Below, one piece after another: positions 44,715-56,304 of a stretch of 64,000 nt of DNA (position 1 is the stretch's first letter; each line of letters opens with the position of its first letter). The position numbers and the translations under genes are program-made. The notes under the pieces are model-generated. The model had not been told where the DNA came from, did not search any database, and was given only the letters and a program-made list of their open reading frames with translations. Source of the stretch: Prorocentrum cordatum (lineage: Eukaryota; Sar; Dinophyceae; Prorocentrales; Prorocentraceae); the NCBI GenBank assembly GCA_963575745.1, contig CAUYUJ010019369.1, forward strand, positions 2,501 to 66,500. Reading direction: 5' to 3'.

Positions 44715-44900
44715 TGTTTAGCGGGGTGCTGGTTTTCTTCACTGCCGCGCCGCACCCGCGTCTCACCTCTCCTCCTCCTCCTCCCCCTCCTCTTCCCTCC
44801 TCCCTCATCCCCACGTGCTTCGTGGGGTTCTGGTTTTCCTTCCCGCGTGTTTCGCGGGGTTCTGGTTTTCTCCCCTGCCGCGTCCCACCCGCGACGCTCA
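44715..44900. repeat. short GCGGGGTTCTGGTTTTC repeats
   Basis: The phrase C(A/G)CGTGnTTCGnGGGGTTCTGGTTTTC occurs three times (about 44710, 44810, 44845), followed by CGC-rich and TCTCACCTC words. Confidence 0.6.
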
Positions 44901-45034
44901 CGCACTCGCTCACCTCCCTCTCCCCCTCTCCCCTCCTCTCCTCTCCACGCCCACGCGCGTCGCACCCGCGGCTCTCACCTCGCCCCCCCCCCCCCTGCCC
45001 CCTCTCCTTCTCAATCAGCGCAGCATTACACGGG

Positions 45035-46090
45035 TGGTCTCCGAGCGCGGCGTCTCTGCGGGCCATGGCGCAGGGCGTGGCAGTTGTGGCCGCAGGGAGT
45101 GGTCTCCGAGCGCGGCGTCTACGCGGGCCACGGCGCAGGGCGTGGCAGGCGTGGCATTTTCTCGACCTCGTAGGGGGTGCGCAGGGGGTGGTCTCCGAGC
45201 GCGGCGTCTATGCGGGCCATGGCGCAGGGCGTGGCAGGCAGGGTACTTTGTCGACCTCGTAGGGGGGCGCGCTGGGGGTGGTCTCCGAGCGGGGCGTCTA
45301 TGCGGGCCATGGCGCAGGGCGTGGCAGGCGTGGCACTTTCTCGACCTCGTAGGGGGTGCGCAGGGGGTGGTCTCCGAGCGCGGGTCTATGCGGGCCATGG
45401 CGCAGGGCGTGGCAGGTGTGGTCTCCGAGCGGCGTCTATGCGGGCCATGGCGCAGGGCGTGGCAGGTGTGGCACTTTCCTCACCCCGTAGGGGGTGCGCA
45501 GGGGGTGGTCTCCGAGCGCGGCGTCTATGCGGGCCATGGCGCAGGGCGTGGCAGGTGTGGCACTTTCTCGACCTCGTAGGGGGTGCGCAGGGGGTGGTCT
45601 CCGAGCGCGGCGTCTATGCGGGCCATGGCGCAGGGCGTGGCAGGTGTGGCACTTTCTCGACCTCGTAGGGGGTGCGCAGGGGGTGGTCTTCCGAGCGCGG
45701 CGTGCGGGCCATGGCGCAGGGCGTGGCAGGTGTGGCACTTTCTCGACCTCGTAGGGGGTGCGCAGGGGGTGGTCTTCGAGCGCGGCGTCTATGCGGGTCA
45801 TGGCGCAGGGCGTGGCAGGTGTGGCACTTTCTCGACCTCGTAGGGGGTGCGCAGGGGGTGGTCTCCGAGCGCGGCGTCTATGCGGGCCATGGCGCAGGGC
45901 GCGGCAGGCACGGCGCATTCTCGACACCACCGGGGGCGCGCAGGGAATGGTCCCCGAGCGGGGCGCTTATGCGGGCCATGGGGCAGGGCACGGCAGGCGC
46001 GGCATATTCTCGACACCACGAGGGGCGCGCAGGGGGCGGTCCTCGAACGCGGCGCCCATGCGGGCCATGGCGCAGAACGCGGCCGCAGCA
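45035..46090. repeat. 89-bp minisatellite
   Basis: About 12 tandem units of 89 bp: GGTCTCCGAGCGCGGCGTCT, ATGCGGGCCATGGCGCAGGG, CGTGGCAGGTGTGGCACTTT, CTCGACCTCGTAGGGGGTGC, GCAGGGGGT. Units are near-identical in the centre and diverge at the right end (45.9-46.08 kb), and two are truncated (about 45.38-45.45 kb). The length is not a multiple of three, so each frame cycles through all three readings and stays open for over 200 codons. I regard these as artefacts. Confidence 0.9.
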
Positions 46091-46094
46091 ACAT

Positions 46095-46540
46095 TTCCTC
46101 CACAGCAGGACTGTAAACACTGCGGCCCGAGTGGAACGCACGAAACGTTCTGGCTTCCGCGCCGCGCCGCCGGGGCCTCTGCGCTGGTGGCGCAGATTTC
46201 TTTTCAACGAGATGCCTCCCAAGCGTGCTATCGCCGCGCTGCCGCTTCCGTGCTTGCGCCGGTCGCCCAGGTCACCGGGCTCGAAAAGTGCGGCTGGCGC
46301 GGCGCTCCTCCTCTTCCACCTCTCCACTCGAGCGGCGGCGCCAACGGTGTCGGCGGGGCAGCGGCCACCAACGTCATTCTCACATGCTTCACTTCAGCTA
46401 TCATCACTCCAACCATAATCTAAGTATGCGGGGCCCCTCGGTAGCGAAATTGTTGCTTCTTCTTACTTGGCACAACAGCTCCTTGGCGCACCGCCGCCTC
46501 GGAACCTATCCGCGGCTCGAGAATCCCCCCCGGGTTTCAG
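46095..46540. other. spacer between minisatellite and copia element
   Basis: GC-rich, without a recognised motif. Any 3' LTR should lie here or further left, but no TG...CA-bounded direct repeat was detected by eye. Confidence 0.35.
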
Positions 46541-47571
46541 GGGAAGGCCATCGGTGAACATCGACGCCAGGTAGTCCTGGTAGCGGGTGGCTTTCCAAAA
46601 CTTGGGAGTGACGATGTTGACGAGGTAAAAAGCTTTGACCCATGATAGTGGGTCTGGAAATCGCTTAGTACCGATATCAGCGGCCTCGTTCTGCGTACGC
46701 TCGTACTATATATCAACAGTCCCTCGAGCGAGTTGCTCAGAAATGGCAGCGGCATCTACGCGGTGTGTTCTCGTGAGGGTCGTTAATTTCACCGAGCCCC
46801 CCGCTTTGATGACCTCGTACGCTGCTCGGTTATCTTCCATAAGCGCGAATTTCCCACAATGGCAGCGCAGGCAATTATTCCGTCCGCAAGGCCAGATCCG
46901 CCGCAACAAGTTCTGCTTCAATGGTACTGTGGGACACACAGGTTTGTCTACGAGAGGTCATGCTCTGGTTGGCCCTCGCGCTGGGTGCCCAAATCACTTA
47001 ACGACTGGCACTAGTGCTGCGATGCGTTCGCAAGCCGCCGGCAATATCAACATCTGAATCTTGCCTGACTGTGACATATTCCATCCTATCGCCAACCCAC
47101 GATGTTATTGTGTAGTGAGTCGTCGATTCAATGTAAAATATCCAACGAAAAAGATCCATATGTTTGTCCCGTCCACTTAGTAATGCAGCTAGCTGCGTGG
47201 CACACTGCTCGCAGAAGATCAAATCGAGCCATTCTCGCCCCGTATAATTTTGTCATGAGAATATTGGCGGCAGTCGGCTGAAGCACGCCCGACGGAGCTG
47301 GTGGCTCTGGGTCATCTGGACTAGGTTCTGCGGCTAAGCTGTGAACCTCGACCTGCTTTTCCGGAGAACCGGAGTCGACGTCGAGTCTCAGCGCGTTCGC
47401 CAGTGCCTCCCCCATCGGACCTCCCTGTCCATCCTCAAAGTCAGCAAGTTCAGGTCCGAAAGGTGAACCTGCGGCAGGGTATGTAGCGGGGTCAGTGTCA
47501 GTCAACTGTGCATGCAAAGTGACACATGACTCGAAAAATCCGGTCATGTCGTACTCAATGGCTCGGACCAT
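46540..47571 (-). pseudogene. copia-like connection and RNase H region
   Basis: 47571-47128 begins VRAIEYDMTGFFESCVTL and ends KLYGARMARFDLLRAVCHAA, the conserved helix after the RT core. 47222-46998 reads FYIESTTHYTITSWVGD and DSDVDIAGGLRTHRSTS, with the Asp and the strand motif of RNase H. 46939-46700 reads FALMEDNRAAYEVIKAGG and THRVDAAAISEQLARG, then in frame after one stop NEAADIGTKRFPDPLSW to about 46.6 kb. These are the C-terminal RNase H strings of copia elements. Several frame changes. Confidence 0.65.
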
Positions 47572-47839
47572 CCTTGGCTTTCTAAGCTGATAGGGCTCAG
47601 CTGGCTGCGCCGATGAGTCACCCCCCGCATTCTCGTCATCGCTCTCGGGTTGTTGCCCAGATACGGACGGTTGCTCAATTTTCGGTGGCGGCGGGTCAAG
47701 TACCGTAGGTCGTTATCCTTGCCATTCTGCATACTGCGTGGACAGATGATGTCCGCATCCTAGGTCACGTCCCACATCTGTAGGGGGATATGTGTCTATA
47801 CCCTTAGGGCAACTCCCGGAGGGCCCTTGTAAAAGACGT

Positions 47840-48330
47840 CATCCTTTGTCGAGGTTAGCTTTTGGTCCAGTAAGTTTGACTACAAATTGTCTGAAATAGC
47901 CGCAGTTTTTAATGAAAGGAACAACTACGCCAAGGACTACACTTGATAAAACATTTCGAAACAACGTGCCCCTCACAAACTTGTTCCAAGTATTCTCCAG
48001 AGTCGGGGTGCCCGCACAGCGAAAGTACAAGCGGGCACACAAGTTTGCGCATGTTTCTCCAGGCAAGCGGCCACTCGTCACGCGGCAGGAAGATCCACGT
48101 CGGAGCCCCGCCGAGCTAGGATTGTGCGTAGGTCTGTTTGGCGTCAGCCTGTTGGATGTCATGCCCCTCGAACAGGCCGCATGCGTCTGCTGCTTTATTA
48201 GCCTGCACGGTTTCCAGACTGCTGGAAAGTCCGTGGAATAATGCGACTTCTTTGTTTTGATCTCTGTCGTCCGATCTGTCGAATACAACTGTACCTCTGC
48301 ACCTGTACATATGCGGCCCCCATGCCCCAG
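47840..48330 (-). pseudogene. copia-like reverse transcriptase, catalytic dyad lost
   Basis: The frame from 48310 reads EGHDIQQADAKQTYAQS, a stop, then GGAPTWIFLPRDEWP (about 48.07 kb) and LCGHPDSGEYLEQ. QQAD is the palm motif A with its catalytic Asp. The next expected motif, YVDDFKLxGPK, is at about 47.86 kb but reads YFRQFVVKLTGPKANLDKG after a frame change: the VDD has been destroyed by substitutions or small indels while the flanking KLTGPKANLDKG survives. Inactive. Confidence 0.7.
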
Positions 48331-48519
48331 CGGGAGTTCAAAGCTTTTTGCGACTAGGATTGCGAATGAACGTCCGAAATGAATTGCGCGCCCCATTCTT
48401 TGTCGGATCCCATCGTTGCATTCCATGGCGCCTGGTTCGCCCCAGGTTCCAAGGCTGCGCAGTCGGCCCCACGGCGTCCGCAGGGCCGCTCGGGCGTCTG
48501 CATTAACAAGCGCCTCTGC

Positions 48520-49890
48520 CTTGGACGTGGACCGAGCCACGGCAGCATCTATTCGCGGCGGGCACAACTCATTGGGGAGTTGGCGCGGCTGTTCGACGAT
48601 TTGGACGTCGTCAGTGAATGGATTAAAAAACAATATTACACGTCGAGTCTCTCCTTCTCCCGATGGTCAGGGAGGGGCGACGCTGGTGCTTGCAATGGCA
48701 TTCGGGGCACGCTACGTCGCGAAGCGGCGGCCGCCGGACTCGAGGTCAGGCTAGCCCCTCTCAGGCTTGGCGGGCCAAGGAGATCGAGGTCCTCCCCGAC
48801 TGAGCCGGGAGGGGCCCCGCCCCGTAAGATGGCCCCGCCATGCCAGGTCTGTTTCCACTACTTATCATTCGAAGTGCCTCCATCGTTCCCTGAGCCTGCA
48901 TCTGTAAACAGTTCCTCCGACGGTCCAGCGGGGTGAAACAACGTGCACCAATCGACATCAGCATCTTCCGGCACTACCGCTTTCCCCTTCTTTTGCTGCC
49001 GGAGGTCGGCCTCAGGATGAAGATTGCTGCCAGAGGATCTTGGCTCTTCAGGTTCATGGGTCTCCTCCTGGAATTGGACTGGATCGATCCCGATGCCCCG
49101 AAGGAAAACCATACAGGGTCCTGGGTCTTCAATGCCGAAGAACCTTGCTTCTCGAGTCTAGGCTGTTCTACAGCCTTCCTTCGTTCAGCATGACTCACAT
49201 TGAACCATCGGCTCGGGTGAATCCCAGGGTCGGTGGGAACTTGGTAATTTCTTGAGCCATTGAGCACCACGCAATGGGTTGGGGTCAGTGACCCAGACTC
49301 TTGTAACAGGTACGAAATCTGGATCGTAACACAACGCGACTCGAATACTACACGTTTTCCGTCTTCCTTTCAATGGCAACTTCCAAGTTAGCTCATCCTT
49401 GGCGAGCCCGGCCACGACGCGTTAATCTTCATGCTATTCCATAGTGTCTGAATTTTACGCGGCGCGGGCAAGAAGCTGGCCTGGCCCAGGCACTGATCTC
49501 GGGTGGGCCGCGAAGAAATTGGACTGACGATCCAAACCGTACTCGACATGGGCAATACCAAGCCTTTGTTTCGGGTCACAATCTGGTCTCGAGTCTCGCC
49601 GGGGGGCCCGACCATCCGGCGCCGCGGGCACGTCATCCACAACAACTCCCCCTGGGCCATCATCATTGGAGTCGTCGTTGGGGTCTGATAGCGCTGCGGC
49701 CTCGCCCCCTGGCGGGGGCGGCGGCGTCGGTTCGCCGGGGCCTCGGTCACCGACCGGCGGGGCCGTCTGCGAACCCAGTCGAGCCCCTTGCCCGGCTGGA
49801 CCGGCAGAGGAAACACCAGGAAGTATAACGACATTCTTGCTTTCGGTCTGGGCTTTTTCAGACGCTGCCCTCATGGGGAATCTGGGCTCT
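48520..49890 (-). pseudogene. low-complexity linker between integrase and RT
   Basis: Overlapping minus frames with Pro/Gly/Asp/Glu-rich composition (GPGEPTPPPPPGGEAAALSD near 49.73 kb, QFQEETHEPEEPRSSGSNLH near 49.06 kb). Copia-like pol genes in dinoflagellates carry a variable linker here. The frame that is right changes at least twice. Confidence 0.4.
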
Positions 49891-49893
49891 TGG

Positions 49894-50760
49894 TCAGCCG
49901 CAGCGCCATCCAATGTCGCTGAAAACCTGATCAGGCTTCTCCAAGACTGGGCGCCTGCCGCTCGGCGTTCGCCCAGATTCCACGCTGAGTCCGCTTAGTT
50001 GTCTCAATGGCGATGCATAGCTCTCGGGCCTCACCACGCCCCCCGCTTCATGTGCATATCCGAAGCACATTCCCGCGATCATCGCCCCGCCGGTTTTGGT
50101 GATCCGAAACCTAGATTCAGGCGGGGGCGCGAAGCGCGCGAGGGATCCGGACGGGGGGAGCGGAGCAGCAAAGTCGCGCCCGAATCTGCGCTTCCATGAC
50201 GAGTCACCCTCCTCGGGGATTCGTGCGTTATAACAGAGACAAAAGTATCGAGCGGCACGCGTCCACAAAGGAGGGGGAAGGCTGGCCTGCATCAATAAGG
50301 CTCGGGGCCCCATCTGAACGATTCCGTTAGACCGTTCAACAAAAGCCATGAGCCTCTCATTACCAGGGATGGCAGGATCATGTGCTATCTGAAATTATAT
50401 GCACACGCGCGCGAGTTCCCTCGCACCGTCAGTGTAAAGATATTAACTTCTCTCCCGGGCGTGAACCGAAGATTTCTCATGCACACCCTGAGCAGCTAGG
50501 GAATCTGCAGCCCGGTCGCGAAAAGTATCCCGCGATAGGTCATCACCGCAAACCAGTGATCCATTGTGGTCGGGTGTCCGAACGTGACTGAGTTCGCGTG
50601 CGGTCTGGGTACCCTAAGCCCTTTGTTTCGCACCTGTCTTTGTTGGCGCCTTAATGCCTTTGCCCAATTACACGCTGCGCAAAAAAAATCTTCGGGATAT
50701 GATCAAGTAAATGCGCGAGGGAGGCCGCCCTCTTTCTGAGTCGCTCAGTCGCGGAGACTG
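49894..50760 (-). pseudogene. copia-like integrase with pre-integrase segment
   Basis: RKRAASLAHLLDHIPK (about 50.72 kb) matches the segment before the integrase zinc region. A frame change then gives SLVCGDDLSRDTFRDRAADS (about 50.55 kb), with a candidate first Asp; YTDGARELARVC (about 50.43 kb), matching the second-Asp motif; and FVERSNGIVQMGPRALLMQA (from 50.34 kb), with the catalytic Glu and the following helix. WTRAARYFCLCYNARIPEEG and IAGMCFGYAHEAGGV are the conserved C-terminal strings. In-frame stops occur before YTDG, between YTDG and FVERS, and further upstream. Confidence 0.7.
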
Positions 50761-51282
50761 GCACCTCAACATCGGCATCGTCTGGGTCGAAATCGGGCGG
50801 TGCGTCGATGTCAACATGGTCAACGCCACCCGAGTTCTGATCTGCAGAATCTGCGTCCCCCCATTTGGCCGGGCGCTGCAGCGGTTGCGCTGGAGCCAAG
50901 CCCTCGATCCATGTCGCGGGGCAGAGACCCTGAGACCCCGTGAAAGTAAGGTCTCTTATGCACAGCCGCGCAGCCTCCAGCTAAGCCGCGGCGCGGCAAG
51001 GCACAACCAACGACTGAGTCGTGGTTGGGAGAAGAGCTAGGACTTACTATGCTCACAACGTCGGTAGGTGTCCGATTCCAACCGCACTCACGAGCTGTCT
51101 GAGGCGAATAATAAAAAAAAGTGACGATATCGATGAAGTCGACGTCGGACGAGATTGGACAATCGGACGCGGCCGGTCTGCCGTCCGCGCAGCCACGGTT
51201 ACCCATGATCTCTTGTGTACGCAGGTCAATGGTTACGCGACTCTGAAGTGATCGGGGCGGAGGGCCCCCCGCAGATCCCACA

Positions 51283-51888
51283 TCATCCAGAAATGTTTTG
51301 GCGCGTTAACGCCGCGCAACACCACCGCTCGGGAGTTGCGGGCTTCCCGGCGGCAGCCGCGCACATCCACTGACCCTGCGCGTCTCTGCCAGATAAGGTA
51401 AAATAGAATATCTTGCCCTCAGCGACCAGGTCCACTCTATGACCGTTGGGCAGAAGTGAGTAGGGTCGCTGGCCCGCTGGCCAAGGGAAACTAAAGCCAT
51501 GATCCATGCACCGCTCTCCTACTGAGATCACTGCCGGTGTTTCCGGCATGGCCAAAACTACAACATTTCCATCCCCGCAGCTGGGGCATGCGACGCGAAC
51601 TGAACCGAGGGCCCGCGAAGAACCCCCAGCGGCATCCAGGGTGGTCGGCTCTTCAAGGCGCCCGATCATTCCCAGTGCGCCTGCAGCGCGAATGAACTTC
51701 TCTGCAATGAGATTGTGTCCACAGCCTGCGTCGACTATGAACCTGAGTGACCCGCGGTGCACAAACGATCTCTCCTTGCACCCCGCGGTGGCAGAGCCGC
51801 CTGGGACAACCGCTTCCCTTCCCTCGGATTCCAACCAAAGATGCCAGACTTCATCAGCGAGGCCGGATGCCCGAATCCGGTCTTGCAT
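51283..51888 (-). pseudogene. copia-like aspartic protease domain
   Basis: An open frame of 201 codons. RFIVDAGCGHNLI at about residues 49-61 occupies the place of the D(S/T)G active site, here DAG. Downstream LDAAGGSSRALGSVRVACPS resembles the flap and second strand, and PAVISVGERCMDHGFSF the ILG-like turn. The substitution of S/T by A in the triad would normally weaken or abolish activity, although the catalytic Asp remains. The frame itself is intact, better preserved than the rest of the element. Confidence 0.65.
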
Positions 51889-51944
51889 CGACGATCCCAG
51901 AGGTCTGAAATAACCATCAGATGGTTGTTAACTTATGTTGTAAA

Positions 51945-52060
51945 TGTATAACTAACCGATGGTTGTGAGCTCATCCTGCAAAACTCGAGATAGTTGTGGT
52001 GTGTGAGATTGTGTTGTTTTCCTTGAATTCACGTGGCGTAGCCATGTGTAGCCACATACA
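51945..52060. other. AT-richer patch with small hairpins upstream of the protease
   Basis: AACCATCAGATGGTT at about 51913-51927 is a foldback, and GTAGCCATGTGTAGCCAC near 52036 contains a repeated GTAGCCA. It could be LTR remnant or host DNA. No support beyond that. Confidence 0.25.
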
Positions 52061-52239
52061 CGCGAAGAATAGGTGTTTGTTGATTCGGATCGTGGCAAAT
52101 CCCGTGGTCAATTGCCCGCGTCGTTCTTCATAGCTTTCAACTGCTTAAAGAACGGTTGCGTGGCCTTACGCGATGGTTCGCGACGTCGAAGCATGCGAGC
52201 CGCCATTTTGGCGCAGCATGTGGCGCGACATCAAAAAGG

Positions 52240-52580
<341 letters not shown>

Positions 52581-52671
52581 GATCGAGCGCTTCCAGCTCG
52601 CGCTCCCGTCACAGCCAGGGCAGTGCCGCGGCACGGTGCCAGAGCGAGCGCGCCTCGCTGCAGCTGTTCCT

Positions 52672-53009
52672 CTCGTGCCTCCTCCTCCTCCTCCTCCTCG
52701 TCCTCCTCCTCCTCCTCACCATCCCTCCTCCCCCTCTTCCTCCTCCTCCCCTATCCTCCTCGGCTCCTCGCCACCCGCTCTCCCCCTCCTCTTCTGACGT
52801 CGCTACCTTTCTGTTTCTATTCATCTCTATCCCCCTCTTCTTCCTCCTCCTCCCCATCCTCCTCCTCCTCCTCCTCCTCCTCCTCCTCCGTGTCCTCCGT
52901 GTCCTCCGTGTCCTCCGCCTCTTCCTGCCCCTCCTCATGCTCGCCCTTCCTCCCCGTCCCCGTCCTCTTCATCCTCCTCCTCTTTCTCCTCGCCATGTCT
53001 TTTTGTTTG

Positions 53010-53051
<42 letters not shown>

Positions 53052-53052
53052 A

Positions 53053-53091
<39 letters not shown>

Positions 53092-53330
53092 CTCTCTTTT
53101 TACCTCTCTCTCTCTCTTTCTCCCTCTTTCTCTCTCTCTCTCTCTCGCTCTTTCTCTCTCTCTCTCTCTCTCTTCCTCGTCGTCCTCCCTCTTCTCATCC
53201 TCCTCTTCCTCCTCCTCCGTGGCCTCCTCCTCTTCCTCCTCCTCCTCCTCCTCCTCCTCCTCCTCCCCCTTCTTCCCGCCCCCTCTGCCCCTCCCCCACC
53301 CTTCCTTTCCATCCTCCTTCCCGTGCGCAT
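52672..53330. repeat. pyrimidine tract: CCT block and (TC)n
   Basis: CCTCCTCCT-rich to 52990, then (TC)n with small interruptions 53013-53175, then CCT-rich again. Complementary in type to the purine tract at 52.24-52.58 kb. Confidence 0.98.
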
Positions 53331-53334
53331 CGTC

Positions 53335-53565
53335 TTCTCAATGCCCACACCGTTTAGAACAATCATTGGCCTCAGGGGGTCACCATGTTCAGGCGGACAG
53401 GTGGGGCGGTTGGATACGGCGTGAACCGACGTGCTCGCGTAAGCCAGCACCACGGTGCTCGATGCCATCCGCCATGGTTGCGGTTCGCATGTCCAAAAAC
53501 ACACACATCAAAATCAGGAAGCCAAAAACGAATGGCTCGGCGTTGAGCCGCGCTCGCAATTAGAA
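53335..53565. other. short mixed segment between simple repeats
   Basis: About 230 bp of ordinary sequence. The minus frame reads MASSTVVLAYASTSVHAVSN; too short to assign. Possibly an exon or remnant. Confidence 0.25.
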
Positions 53566-53569
53566 TGAT

Positions 53570-54185
53570 GAAGGGGAGGAAGAGGAGGAGGAGGAGGAGG
53601 AGGAGGAGGAGGAGGAGGAGGAGTAGGAGGTGGAGCAGAAGGAGGAGGATGTGAAGCAGGGGGAGGAGGACGGGGTGCGAGGAGAAGGGGAGAAGAAGGA
53701 GGAGGAGGAGGAGGAGGAGGAGGAGGAGGAGGAGGGGGAGGAGGAGGAGGAGGAGGAGGAGGAGGAGTGAGAGGATTCGGCAGAGAAGGAGGAATGAGAG
53801 ATCAAGGGGGACGAGGAGGAGGAGGAGGATGAGGAGGAGTAGGAACAGACAGGGGGAGGAGGGAGGAGGAGGAGGATGAGGAGGAGGAGGAGGAGGAGGA
53901 GGAGAAGGCGGGGCCAGGGAGACCACGCGGCCCTCGCGACCGACGTTTCCAACGGCGAGGGTGAGGGTAAAAGCAGCGCGTTCCGTCATCGCCCCCTCGC
54001 TGCCCGTGTCTGATTTGTTATCCACCCTCCTCCCTCTCCACCTCGTCTTCCTCCTCCTCTTCCTCTTCCTCCTCCCCGTCGTCCGTCCTTATGTCCTCTC
54101 TTTCCCTTCCTCTCCCCTTCCGTCCTTCACCTCCTTCCTCCAACTCATCCTCGTCCTCCTCCTCCTCCGCCTTCTATCCCTCGAG
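53570..54185. repeat. (GGA)n purine block then CCT-rich block
   Basis: Purine block 53570-53925, mixed 53926-54020, pyrimidine block 54020-54185. Second of three successive blocks of this kind. Confidence 0.95.
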
Positions 54186-54205
54186 TGCCCAGGGTCGGGC
54201 TCCGC

Positions 54206-54706
54206 TCACATGTTCAAGACCTGGGTCTTGCAATAATGCTGCATCAGTATAGCTACCTGCCGCTCCATGTTGTTGATCCGACCTTCGAAAGCTGTCATCT
54301 TGTTCATCAGAGCGGCGTGCCCGATCAGCGTCTGCTTCAATTCGCGAGCCGCCTGTCGATCCCGGCCCCCCCAGAGCGTTCGTTTTTGTGCGTTCGGTCC
54401 CTGGGGCCCCCCTGAACCCGAGCCGTGGCCATGCAAGTTCCCCCCGTAGTTTCACCTTCCCCATGCCTGATTCATGTTTGCTTCGCTGTCGCTGCACGCC
54501 CGCATCACCGCCCCCACTGTGTCCGCGAGAACGTGCGCTGGATGATCGGGGTTCTCGATCGGGAGGCTACGAAGATCCTTGGAAGCGCCACTGTCCACCT
54601 TATTGGTGATGCACTCCTTGCTCCCAGAACCCTGATCAGGAGTCCGAGGCGGAGAGCGGCTGCGGTCCCTGTCGCCAGAGGGGCCCCCATCGCCACTAGA
54701 GGCCAT
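54206..54706 (-). pseudogene. small ORF1-like protein with predicted coiled coil
   Basis: ATG at 54706 opens MASSGDGGPSGDRDRSRSPP and runs 84 codons to 54452. In a second frame the coding feel continues: RQAARELKQTLIGHAALMNK and FEGRINNMERQVAILMQHY, ending at 54206. The latter has a heptad-like spacing of I/L/M with charged residues, as in a short coiled coil. An acidic, Ser/Arg-rich start followed by a coiled coil is typical of retroelement ORF1 or Gag N-termini, but no RNA-binding motif is present. The frame change may be a small indel or an intron. It lies between two simple-repeat blocks. Confidence 0.4.
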
Positions 54707-54794
54707 CTTCTGAAAAAAATGTCGGGGGGCACAGAGGAAACTCGAGCAAACCGCCTATCGACGCCAGAGCTGACGAGGACAACCAGGCGGAAAA

Positions 54795-55565
54795 CTGAGG
54801 GGAAGGAGGGGAGGAGGAGGAGGAGGAGGAGGAGAAGGAGGGAGTGGGCGGGAGGTGGCTGAAGGAGGAGGAGGAGGAGGAGTAGGAGGAGAAGGAGAGG
54901 GGGAGGGCGAAGAGGAGGAGGAACAAGAAAGCGACATCGGAGGAGGACGGCAGGGCACAGGGCAGGGATGGGAGAGAACGGCGTCGGGCGCTTGAAGAGA
55001 AGGAAGAAGGGGGGAGGGGGGCGATCAGGAGGAAGAGGAGGCAGAAGAAGTGGGGGATGGGGGGCATCAGGGGCAAAGATGAGTAACGGGGATGAGGGGG
55101 AGAAGGAAGAGGAGAAGGAGGAAGAAGAAAAGGAGGAAGAGCACGGAGAGGTGAAGGAGGAGGAAGCTCCTGCCGCTGCTGCTCCTCCTCCTCTGCCCTC
55201 CTCCACTCTTCCTCCGCCTCCTCCTCCTCCTCCTCCTCCTCCTCATCCTGCCCCCCGTCATCCTCCCCCCACTCTTCCTCCGTCCCTTCCTCCTTCTCAT
55301 CCTGCTACTCCTTTCCTCCTCCTCATCCTCCTCATCGCACCCATCCTCCTCATACTCCTCGTCGTCGTCCTTGTAGTCCTCCCCTCAACTCCCTCCCATC
55401 CTCGTCCTCCTCCTCGTCCTCCCCCTCGTCCTCCTCCTCCTGCCCCTCCTCCTCCTCCTCCTCCTCCTCCTCCTCCTCCTCCTCCTCCTCCTCCTTCCCC
55501 CCTCCTCGCCCTCCTCCTCAGCCTCCTTCTCCTCCCCCTCCTCATCCTCCTCCCGCGCCTCCCCC
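54795..55565. repeat. (GGA)n purine block then (CCT)n pyrimidine block
   Basis: Purine-rich 54795-55160, pyrimidine-rich 55180-55565 with a pure CCT run at 55446-55493. Third of the successive purine-pyrimidine blocks. Confidence 0.95.
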
Positions 55566-55609
55566 TTTGATCCCTCAGCTCCCGCCTCCTCAGGGCGAGG
55601 ATGAGGGCG

Positions 55610-56300
55610 AGGACGAGGGGAGATGTTGGCAATTCTGCGGGCGCCCTCTGTGGCGACCGTGTTTGCACACACTCGCAGGCTGGGGCGCGCCGACTGCGCG
55701 CGAACTCTGGCCTGTCGGTCGAGGCCAGATGCGCCCCTCATCCTCTCATCATCTGCCATTCCTCCCTCATATGTTCAATTCCTCGGCCTATCCATCCTCA
55801 TCCGTTTCCTCGTCTCCCTCTTCCCCCTCATCCTCATCCTATTCTTCATCGCCACCCGCCTCCTCCTGCTTCCGTCCTCATCCTCCTTCTTGCCCTCAAA
55901 TTCCCTGTCCGTCGTCACTCCCCCTCCATTTTCCATCTCAAGTCAGTCTCACTTTCTCTTCGCGTGCATCCTCGTCGGCCTCCTCGTCCACTCCCACCCC
56001 GTGGGTTTCGGGGCCAGCTCCGCTCACGCATCTGACTGCGATCATTCGTTGAGAACGTCGGCCTGTTCGCCAAGCCGCGCCCAGCCGTGGCGACGCGCAA
56101 GGTCACGCGGTCTTCTCGTGCACCCCCGACCGACAGGCGAGCCAGAAACTGTGCATTGTCTTCGGCCTAGGGAACGATGCGCCCAGTAGCATTGGCAACT
56201 GTGTTCATTAAAACATGATGTTCACCGCCCCTAAGGGCGCATGTGCGGGCATATGTTTATCGGGTCCGCGGGGCGGGGTTCGTTCCCTATCGAGGCCGAT
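55610..56300. other. stretch without recognisable gene
   Basis: Pyrimidine-rich to about 55.93 kb, then mixed. Nothing recognised before the end of the methyltransferase-like frame at 56305. Confidence 0.4.
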
Positions 56301-56304
56301 CGCT

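Larger units (their letters stand above)
46540..51890 (-). mobile_element. decayed Ty1/copia-like retrotransposon
   Basis: Domains occur in copia order on the minus strand: protease (51.9-51.28), pre-integrase and integrase (50.76-50.0), a low-complexity linker (49.9-48.5), reverse transcriptase (48.3-47.84), connection (47.57-47.15) and RNase H (46.94-46.54). Gag is not seen; upstream the sequence runs into simple repeats at 52.2 kb. LTRs were not identified. Multiple frameshifts and stops separate the parts. Integrase before RT is what distinguishes copia from gypsy elements. Confidence 0.8.

Noticed and set aside
52195-52220. GCCGCCATTTTGGCGCAG resembles part of the dinoflagellate spliced-leader sequence (a relic would mark a retroposed transcript)
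   Set aside because: Only about ten contiguous bases match and the flanking bases disagree; in 64 kb on two strands such a match is not surprising, and simple repeats, not a gene, follow.
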